DNA of 13,287 bases, from assembly GCA_946803715.1 (NCBI GenBank), contig CAMPET010000033.1, forward strand, positions 67,769-81,055, written 5' to 3'. Below are positions 8,120 to 13,287 of the stretch, piece by piece. The notes under the pieces are model-generated. The model ran no database searches, had not been told where the DNA came from, and saw nothing but the letters and a program-made list of their open reading frames with translations. The DNA is from Beroe ovata. Taxonomy: Eukaryota > Ctenophora > Nuda > Beroida > Beroidae. Made by a program: the position numbers and the translations under genes. The first letter of the stretch is position 1; each line of letters opens with the position of its first letter.

Positions 8120-11100
8120 CTGTGAGATAATACGTAAAAAGCGTTAGATATTTGATACGTATGGAAAAAGTAGCAAAAACACCCAAAATTAAACATGTAA
8201 CTGCACTTAAAATAGGTAGGTAGGTAACATCTATGTAATATAGGCAGGTACCTATACCTATACTGGGAAGCGCGTCAATACATACCTAATGATAAACAGC
8301 AATGTTATCAATATTATATTGCAGCGTTCTAGTGTTATTATAGTAGGTATTAAAGTATAAAATAGGGTAGGTATAAGTCGAGAAAGCAATCCTTATTACC
8401 AAAGTCTTCATTATAGTACTGATAGCTATGCCTTTCTCTGTGTTGCTGCCTATCCATATCTTCTTTCAGACCTTCTTCCCCATATAGATCATATTTTCTT
8501 CTCAGGGCCTCATCTAAAACACAATTAAATCAGTGAGTAATTGAAACTGTTTCCGGGACATGACTACTGATTTATAGATTTGCGCAAAATGATAAGCGCC
8601 AACAGCCACTGGGATCGATCGCTGCAAAAAGTGTGCCAAAGCCGTAGGTATTGGCATAGCGGTAGTTCAATATAAGCAAAAACATTTCTTCCAGTGCCCA
8701 GTGTTATTATATTACATGTCTCTCGGTAGGTACTTAACTAGGTACCTGGGTCTGGTGAATAGGTATTATAGGTATCAATACAACTGCCTAGGGATTCAAT
8801 CAATCAAAAATTAAATACAAACAACAAAATTGGAATTGCATGAGTTTTGCAGCCACATGTATGCGAATAAATTTATTGTAATTATATGAAAATTGACCGT
8901 CAGTAGCAGTGAATTTTGTAACAAGTTAAAAGGGCACATAGAACCTTATCCTACCCATGGGAAAAAGATTTGAACGTTAAAGAAGGGGTTGCAAATCCTC
9001 ATATGGCGAATGCGTTGATATGCATGGTGAGTGAAATGCATGGTGAGTGCGTTGATATGCCGAAGTGATCAATGCACTAGGATTATCTTATCATAAGAGT
9101 CTCATGAACCTCGTGGCTACCAGCACTTGTCAGTGATCTTAGGTGAATGGGCAGTGAGTAGTGAGTACCTTTCAATATTTCATAAGCTTCATTTATCTCC
9201 ATAAACTTGGCTTCTGCTTCTGGGTCATCCTGAAAGAATTAAATTGAAAAATAACGTACCTACTGTGGGGACTTTTCATTACCTAGCAGTAGGTATCTCA
9301 TTTTCTCATTATTGATAGGTATTCCCCAAGCCAGAGGCTGAGTTGAAAATTGAATAATTAATGAGGATTGAATGTGAAGCCTTAGCTGAAAACAGTTATT
9401 AAGCAAGGATAGGTAGGTAATAAGATACTAAGATTAGGTACAACGGGTACAATATTATGTAGCTACCTAATGAGTACACCTACCTACGGAGTCGAGGACA
9501 TTGATATTTGATAATGTCAAGTGAAAGTGAAGTCAATGAAAAGTAGTGTCAAGGGACAGTCATCTCAGGAGGTGGTGTCAAAATAAGTCTACTGCGAAGA
9601 TAAGGTGTTGTCTTCACACGTTTGATTCCAGGCTTCATTCCTACACCCGTCCCTACTCTTTCACATGTCCCTACTCCTACACCTTCCCTACTCCTACACC
9701 TGTCCCTACTCCTACACCTGTCCCCACTCCTACACCCGTCCCTACTCCTACACCCGTCCCTACTCCTACACCTGTTCCCATCTTCGCACGCCAGACCATC
9801 GATACCTGGCTTCTTCACAAACTGAACGTAGCAAAACTCCACAACGCTTCACTCTACATATGGGAGATGCCAGCTGGTGTGCTTGTCAGGAACAATATCA
9901 AGATATCCCGGGGACGCTTCATCAAGAAGCTCTATGTGGCTTCGAGCCGGCAACACACTACTGACGCAGCGAACGAGTTCATCAAGGTCATTGACATTTT
10001 GATTGGCGAGGTCTCCTTGTACGCCAGGAAATGCCCGTGCATCTCGACTAAGGAGAGAAAGGCATTTGAACTCATGGTCCGTCTTCGTGTGGAGAAGATG
10101 ATCTACCGATGTGCACTGTCCCGGTTTGGAGTTGATCCCAACATGATCAATCTTTCAAACGTCAGGGCTGCACTGAAGGAGCTGTTTGTTTTGAAGAATA
10201 TTGTATGAATTCTATATAGGTATATATTGTGTGATGATTTTGGGATTTTGGGTTTGCAAATTATGTTAATACTATATACTCCAACTACATCGTACTCAGT
10301 TCACATGATCGAATTTGTGATCCGGCGAAAATTTTTTTGATTACGTACGTAATCAACGGCAACCCCCCNCCCCCCCCCCTAATGCAGACGTATTCGAACA
10401 AGAGTCCGCCGAACGGACTGTTGTCCAAAAGCCATTTTATATTGCATTGAATAATGCAAATTCGGACAAGAGTCCGCCAAATGGATTCTTGTCCGAAGCG
10501 AACTGTTGTCCGAAAACTGAAAATTCGGATTCGGACAAGAGTCCGCTTCGGACAACAGTCCGGTTACCCCCTTGAAGATTGACAACCTTGATCCTGATGA
10601 CTTTGCGATGTAGATTGTAGCAGAAATTTGCGTTGCTACGTAACGTAAGAGTTACACGAGCATACTCATTACTCATTAAAAGTGTCACCTTTACAGTCAT
10701 TTCGTTGTTCCTTTGTTTTAGACCTTTTAATTTTGATAGGTACTAGGTACCTAAGTACCTATACTTATTTCATTTCTCTAATTCACCTTTTATTTGAAAT
10801 TTAGTGTGGCACTGTGGCACGTGGTGTATAGTGAGTAGTGAGTTTGGTGAGTAGTGAGTGTGGTGGGTACGTGTGTTTCGGTGAGAGTGCGAGTTTAGTA
10901 GTTTAACATTTTTTATTTCAGCATGTGATTTGGTCGATTTCCCAGTAGAGTTATTATTTATCCGATTTATGCTTCATATTAGTGGGAGAGAGTTCCGTGT
11001 GTGTGCGTGATAGAGAGAGAGAGAGAGTGTTAACATTTCGACAGTAAAAATCCGCACCCTTTTCCTGGTTTGAAGCTTCCTATTTCCTAAACTCTGCCTC

Positions 11101-11925
11101 TTTTCTATTAGTTCACTGTCTCGCATTTGCTACATAGGACCGTACCAGCAGCTATACCTGTTTTGGTCACGGACGGCTCGATAGCAGCTAGGTATATCTG
11201 TTAGTGGTAGCGTCTTTCTAGCTATATCTAGTTAAGACTGGTACCTAACGCCCTTAGGACGACTCTTACGTACACCACTAACGTTACTAACAACTAACAC
11301 CTAACACCCATTTCTCACTTTTCACCATACGTCTACATTTGATGCAAAATGTGAATTTGATTAAATTTTGTGGATTCAATTTTCCATCAGTCGACCTGTA
11401 TTTATTTCATGATTGATTGTGCAACTATACCTAGAGTGGTCTGTTACTACGATGACCCAGTAGAGGATCACGAACAACCTCAAGTAACTCAAGTAAGTAA
11501 GATGGATATCGGATATGCCTGTCAGATCCAAATTGATCCAAAATTGGAAGGAGGGTTGTATTGATGAAGCGTTACCACTTTGGTGGAAATTTGAGAATAA
11601 CCTGGGATGAAGAGAAAAAGGCACATAACTTTCCTGCTGCTTCTCACCTTATTTAGTTACACAAGCTGGACAATGTGTAATATATTCCCCTAGTGTACGG
11701 TAGCTTTTATTCTGATAATTGCCATTGGAGGCATTAAGATAGTTTACTGCTGCTTCTCACCTTATTTTTATCTGGATGGCTAGACAAAGCCAACTTTTTA
11801 AATGCTGATCTGATTTCTTTGTTTGTTGCATCACGCCTCACATTCAAAGATGAATAATAATCTGCAACCACAGCTGATATCCACAAGAAAGCAAACCAGA
11901 AAGATGAACATGTCATAAGGCTCAT
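7980..11925 (-). CDS. DNAJC10: ERdj5/DNAJC10-like ER J-domain disulfide reductase, N-terminal part (4 exons)
   Basis: Four exons on the minus strand join in frame: 11925-11761, 9229-9169, 8513-8400 and 8119-7980. They give 160 residues. Residues 1-21 are a hydrophobic signal peptide ending VVA; about 22-90 are a J domain with HPD at 50-52 and the C-terminal helix pattern EALRRKYDLYG; about 119-160 begin a thioredoxin fold (FINFYSP) with active site CSHC at 151-154. J domain followed by a thioredoxin domain with CSHC is diagnostic of ERdj5. Known role of the family: an ER-lumen reductase that binds BiP through its J domain and reduces disulfides of misfolded proteins for ER-associated degradation. 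The usual length is near 790 residues with several thioredoxin-like domains, so about four fifths is missing here and should lie leftward. All introns are GT-AG. No frame breaks were seen. The family call is secure; expression and the downstream exons are not shown. Confidence 0.93.
8120..8399 (-). other. Intron 3 of the ERdj5-like gene
   Basis: A 280-base intron with donor GTAATA and acceptor CTCACAG. It is AT-rich and contains GTAGGTAGGTA, GGTACCTATACCTATA and related TACCTA words (8213-8265). Nothing else is recognisable. Confidence 0.85.
8400..8513 (-). CDS. DNAJC10: ERdj5-like exon 3: end of J domain and linker
   Basis: A 114-base exon lies between acceptor GTTTTAG and donor TTTG|GTAATA. 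After the split Asp codon it reads EALRRKYDLYGEEGLKEDM, the last J-domain helix and its usual YG.EGL tail. A charged, glutamine- and tyrosine-rich linker follows, ending YYNEDF, which matches the ERdj5 segment leading to the first thioredoxin domain. It enters in phase 1 and leaves in phase 1. Confidence 0.93.
8514..9168 (-). other. Intron 2 of the ERdj5-like gene
   Basis: A 655-base intron with donor GTACTC and acceptor GTTTTAG. Contents are AT-rich with TAGGTACCT words near 8735 and a small direct repeat of GTTGATATGC and GCATGGTGAGTG (about 9010-9060). No coding or RNA gene was seen. Confidence 0.85.
9169..9229 (-). CDS. DNAJC10: ERdj5-like exon 2: J-domain helix III region
   Basis: This 61-base exon follows acceptor CTTTCAG and ends at donor AAAG|GTACTC in phase 1. 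It encodes DDPEAEAKFMEINEAYEILK plus the first base of a GAT codon. The pattern (A..KF..IN.AYE.L) is the J-domain segment that follows HPD and its loop. It matches the exon 1 phase exactly, so the J domain is continuous across a 2.5-kb intron. Confidence 0.93.
9540..10208 (+). CDS. Unrecognised open frame inside ERdj5 intron 1, no upstream ATG
   Basis: I do not recognise this protein. The frame is open from just after TGA at 9537-9539 to TGA at 10206-10208. The first 80 or so codons are repeat-derived: a Tyr/Ser/Thr/Pro segment, then five PTPTPV-like units. From about 9795 the sequence changes to a mixed, charged, probably helical region of 137 residues (for example IKISRGRFIKKLY, KERKAFELMVRLRVEKM, ending FVLKNIV). 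This part is richer in G+C than its surroundings and favours C or G in third positions, which argues for real coding. The first in-frame ATG is only at 9867. Possible readings are a terminal exon entered at the phase-0 acceptor CGCACGCCAG|ACC (9793-9794), a start at 9867 (113 residues), or a truncated mobile-element or viral-type gene. No AATAAA was seen between the stop and 10368. It runs antisense to the host intron. Confidence 0.5.
   Translation, partial: KVVSRDSHLRRWCQNKSTAKIRCCLHTFDSRLHSYTRPYSFTCPYSYTFPTPTPVPTPTPVPTPTPVPTPTPVPTPTPVPIFARQTIDTWLLHKLNVAKLHNASLYIWEMPAGVLVRNNIKISRGRFIKKLYVASSRQHTTDAANEFIKVIDILIGEVSLYARKCPCISTKERKAFELMVRLRVEKMIYRCALSRFGVDPNMINLSNVRAALKELFVLKNIV
9651..9775 (+). 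repeat. 18-bp minisatellite, CCCTACTCCTACACCTGT
   Basis: Seven consecutive units are visible, six of 18 bp and one of 17 bp (9669-9685), with a degenerate unit before them. The 17-bp unit shifts the reading frame, so upstream units read YSYTCP and downstream units read PTPTPV in the same open frame. The tract is pyrimidine-rich on the plus strand and could equally be the polypyrimidine stretch before an acceptor at 9794. Confidence 0.93.
10363..10379. repeat. Poly-C run with a collapsed gap
   Basis: C6-N-C10. The N at 10369 is probably unresolved homopolymer length or a contig join, so distances across it are uncertain. Confidence 0.85.
10396..10561. repeat. Cluster of seven 12-bp palindromic words, GGACAAGAGTCC type
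   Basis: Copies start at 10396, 10415, 10464, 10483, 10500, 10533 and 10550: GGACAAGAGTCC or GGACAACAGTCC in one orientation, and GGACTGTTGTCC or GGATTCTTGTCC in the other, with GAAC or GGAT variants. Each is GGAC-4 bases-GTCC. Copies fall in groups spaced 17-19 bases. Larger stems also exist: TTCGGACAAGA (10461-10471) with TCTTGTCCGAA (10487-10497), and ACTGTTGTCCGAA (10502-10514) with TTCGGACAACAGT (10547-10559). The cluster sits just right of the poly-C gap. Confidence 0.9.
10604..10812. repeat. Dispersed repeat, copy A (intron 1)
   Basis: It aligns by eye with 12434-12619 in the same orientation. Shared blocks are TGCGAT at the left end, TCATTTCGTTGTTC in the middle and GAAATTTAGTGTGGCAC versus GAAATTTAGTGTAGCAC at the right end. 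Copy A carries a 25-base TACCTA-rich segment (10738-10762) where copy B has five bases. Confidence 0.8.
11634..11767. repeat. 21-bp direct repeat duplicating the exon 1 splice donor
   Basis: CTGCTGCTTCTCACCTTATTT occurs at 11634-11654 and 11747-11767, here written 5' to 3' on the plus strand in two parts: CTGCTGCTTCTC then ACCTTATTT. The second copy spans the exon 1 donor (AAATAAG|GTGAGAAG on the minus strand). The first is an intact cryptic donor 113 bases inside the intron. Confidence 0.93.
11761..11925 (-). CDS. DNAJC10: ERdj5-like exon 1: signal peptide and first half of J domain
   Basis: The start chosen is the ATG at 11925-11923. It is the first in-frame ATG after an in-frame TGA (11949-11947) and has A at -3; a second ATG three codons on (11916) has a weaker context. 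The 55 codons encode a short leader with the hydrophobic core WFAFLWISAVV, then immediately the J domain (DYYSSLNV, KEIRSAFKKLAL) through HPDKNK. HPD is the motif by which J domains stimulate Hsp70 ATPase. The exon ends in phase 0 at donor AAG|GTGAGA. A 21-bp copy of this exon-intron junction lies 113 bp inside the intron (11634-11654). Confidence 0.93.
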
Positions 11926-11947
11926 CCTAATATGGTAAAAAATCAAT

Positions 11948-12074
11948 CAGGGCGCTGGCAAGTGTCCGAGCCATGGAAAAAAATGGGCGTGGTCCCGGTG
12001 TGAAGTGATATGAACTCCCAAAGTAATGGTGGAGTCATTCAGCGTGTTTGCAAAAACGTGCTTGCCAGCCCTAT
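11948..12074. mobile_element. MITE-like unit 1 with inverted ends
   Basis: Starts CAGGGCGCTGGCAAG and ends CTTGCCAGCCCT (12061-12072), which is the reverse complement of its start apart from two bases. It contains GGGCGTGGTCCCGGT and CTCCCAAAGTAATGG. Its start is about 23 bases upstream of the ERdj5 ATG, so it probably lies in the 5' UTR or core promoter. Short open frames across it are repeat artefacts. Confidence 0.8.
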
Positions 12075-12225
12075 CAGGGCGCTGGCAAGCGCCCGCAGCC
12101 ATGTAAAAAATGGGCGTGGTCCCGGTCCAAAGGGCCGAGGTCAGTGTTGTTTCGAACAGATATCAAGTCCCAAAGTAATGATGAAGTCATTACGTGTGTT
12201 TGTAAAAACACGTTTGCCTGCCTAT
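12075..12225. mobile_element. MITE-like unit 2, tandem to unit 1
   Basis: Repeats unit 1 at an offset of 127 bases but is longer, with about 28 extra bases after GTCCCGGT (CAAAGGGCCGAGG...). The left end forms a perfect hairpin GGGCGCT-GGCA-AGCGCCC; the right end (TTTGCCTGCCTAT) is degenerate. The junction of the units (12060-12090) is itself an inverted repeat, AGCCCT-ATC-AGGGC with flanking CTTGCC/GGCAAG. Confidence 0.8.
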
Positions 12226-12433
12226 CTATAATACAAAGGAAAGAGGCACTTATAGGAAAGTGGTTCCGCTGTATATGGATAACTCAACCAAATGGAGTTG
12301 GAGAGCCAGGATTTTTGCAAGGTGGTAGATAGATAAATTCCGCTGTCGAACATCATTTCGGATTTTTGAATTAGGTCTTAGATTTTTTGTAATCGGCGTT
12401 CAAAGTTGGGAAAAGGTGTGCAAAAAACGACTA
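12226..12433. other. Upstream spacer, non-coding
   Basis: No gene or recognised promoter element. A short open frame (to 12332) overlaps the preceding repeat units and is not supported. Confidence 0.6.
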
Positions 12434-12619
12434 TGCGATATAGTATAGGAATAAGTGTTGCAACGCGACGTAGGAGTTGCACGTGTATATTAAGTGAAAG
12501 TGCGCGCACTTCACTGCTGTTGTCATTTCGTTGTTCTTTTATTTTAAGACGTTTCATTTTTGATGCTGTACTTATCTAATTTCTCGAATTCACTCACTTT
12601 CCGAAATTTAGTGTAGCAC
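12434..12619. repeat. Dispersed repeat, copy B (upstream of ERdj5)
   Basis: The diverged partner of 10604-10812, lying about 0.5 kb upstream of the ERdj5 start codon. Copies A and B therefore flank exon 1 as direct repeats. No coding content. Confidence 0.8.
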
Positions 12620-12940
12620 GCGCACGCCCACTTGACGGGTATTAATGATAGTTAAATTTTGGAAAAGTTAAAAGTGAATATATTCTGACCTTGCGTCACG
12701 CAACGCGCGCGCCGCGCGCGTTTAGGGACCTTGTCGGACTAGGGTACGCCCTTTTTTTTCAACTTTTTGAGGCTAAATTCTATTTTGGTAGATCTCGGTG
12801 AGCTGATTACGGAGATGTCAAGCTTTTTGAAATTGGACTTTGTTTATCTTCTCATCTAGGGCCTTTTTTTATTTCGTGTCGTCACACCACAACACGGGTC
12901 ACGTGATCTCTTTGCTAGTACCTTGTGCGTGCGCGGTCAC
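12620..12940. other. Far-upstream region of ERdj5, non-coding
   Basis: Contains the CG palindrome at 12702-12722, a T-rich stretch, and an E-box GGTCACGTGATC at 12898-12909. No gene was seen and no ERSE or UPRE element was identified with confidence. Confidence 0.6.
12702..12722. repeat. 21-bp CG palindrome, potential Z-DNA
   Basis: AACGCGCGCG, one C, then CGCGCGCGTT: perfect 10-base arms of alternating C and G, in otherwise AT-rich DNA. Confidence 0.9.
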
Positions 12941-13287
12941 AAATGCTCACTCAAACTGACATGCTAAGGGTGGACGTGGGGCTATGTCGGCCTTTAACTT
13001 GGGAACCTATTATCTGATCGACGTGAAATTTTGGCTGTCCGAGTTTCTAATAGTCCTTGAGCTATGGAAGAAGTTTCATATCAATCGGTCTATCGGTTTG
13101 GAAGTTATTCTCAAATGCTCACTCAAACTGACATGGTTTGGGATAATTAGGGGCTATAGTGGCCCTTAACTCGGGAACCTATGATCAGATCCACGTGAAA
13201 TTTTAACTGTCTGAGTTTCTAATGGTTCTTGAGCTATGGTAGAAGTTTTAAGTCAATCGGTCCATCCGTTTGGAAGCTATCCTCAAA
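12941..13287. repeat. 172-bp tandem repeat, two units plus start of a third
   Basis: Units 12941-13112 and 13113-13284 each start AAATGCTCACTCAAACTGAC and have identical length. Conserved blocks are GGGAACCTAT, ACGTGAAATTTT, GAGTTTCTAAT, TTGAGCTATGG and GTTTGGAAG. The window ends with AAA, the first bases of a third unit. The length is close to one nucleosome repeat. Short frames inside it are not supported as genes. Confidence 0.93.

Larger units (their letters stand above)
9230..11760 (-). other. Intron 1 of the ERdj5-like gene
   Basis: A 2,531-base GT-AG intron (donor GTGAGA, acceptor CTTTCAG). On its plus strand it carries an unrecognised open frame, a palindromic-word cluster, a collapsed gap at 10369, one copy of a dispersed repeat and a short GA run (11012-11028). 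From about 10820 to 11630 I see only low-complexity GTGAGTAGTGAGT-type repeats and TA-rich DNA, with no coding signal. Confidence 0.85.

Noticed and set aside
9549-9964. Three alternative open frames over the minisatellite (one minus, two plus)
   Set aside because: They are shadows: the 18-bp repeat leaves all frames open, and none extends into sequence with codon bias.
10396-10561. CRISPR array
   Set aside because: The repeat word is 12 bases, occurs in both orientations, and has irregular spacers in a eukaryotic intron.
10379-10700. Two minus-strand open frames of 68 and 87 codons
   Set aside because: They run over the palindromic-word cluster and read its repeats (SGLLSESEF, NRTVV types) with no independent coding evidence.
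11370-11624. Short open frames on both strands near 11.5 kb
   Set aside because: The plus frame starts at GTG, the minus frame resembles no family, and both sit in intron 1 without splice support.
11926-11946. Seven-residue N-terminal extension of ERdj5 exon 1 beginning at 11946
   Set aside because: It would need a TTG start. The ATG at 11925 has A at -3 and is the first ATG after an in-frame stop.
12010-12332. Two overlapping plus-strand open frames of 73 and 94 codons
   Set aside because: They lie on the tandem inverted-repeat units and have no recognisable protein content.
12898-12909. GGTCACGTGATC as a lysosomal/ER stress-type E-box controlling ERdj5
   Set aside because: It is about 1 kb upstream, a similar word occurs in unrelated DNA near 3763, and one E-box is not evidence of regulation.

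Overview
This is eukaryotic, almost certainly invertebrate, nuclear DNA. It has a spliced protein-coding gene with canonical GT-AG introns, long (TG)n microsatellites, inverted-repeat elements, a non-LTR retrotransposon remnant and mostly AT-rich non-coding sequence. The palindromic word TAGGTACCTA and its variants recur throughout; I associate that with some insect genomes, but this is only a hint and I do not name a species. Single N bases stand at 2086, 4017 and 7225 (each at the right end of a TG array) and at 10369 (inside a poly-C run). They look like collapsed assembly gaps, so the window is probably five contigs.

Layout. 1-856: non-coding, with a 13-bp tandem repeat. 857-2085 and 2087-4016: two copies of the same roughly 1.2 kb sequence, which may be two haplotypes placed head to tail or a real tandem duplication; the second copy carries 692 extra bases bounded by GTGCG. 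4018-4574 (minus): an open fragment of a non-LTR retrotransposon protein between two TG arrays. 4622-7199: AT-rich non-coding DNA. 7355-7619: a nearly perfect 265-bp palindrome. 7980-11925 (minus): the first four coding exons of an ERdj5/DNAJC10-like ER co-chaperone and disulfide reductase. 9540-10208 (plus): an unrecognised open frame inside intron 1 of that gene, containing an 18-bp minisatellite. 10396-10561: seven copies of a 12-bp palindromic word. 11948-12225: two inverted-repeat-bounded units directly upstream of the ERdj5 start codon. 12434-12619: a diverged second copy of a repeat that also lies in intron 1 (10604-10812). 12941-13287: two units of a 172-bp tandem repeat running into the window edge.

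Only one gene can be named. Its spliced N-terminal 160 residues read signal peptide, complete J domain with HPD, then the start of a thioredoxin fold with the CSHC active site, which is the ERdj5 order. The remaining exons were not found to the left; they should lie beyond position 1, be too short to see by eye, or be lost at an assembly join. Everything else is repeats, mobile-element debris, or the single unidentified intronic frame. No CRISPR, tRNA, rRNA or bacterial-type operon was seen.
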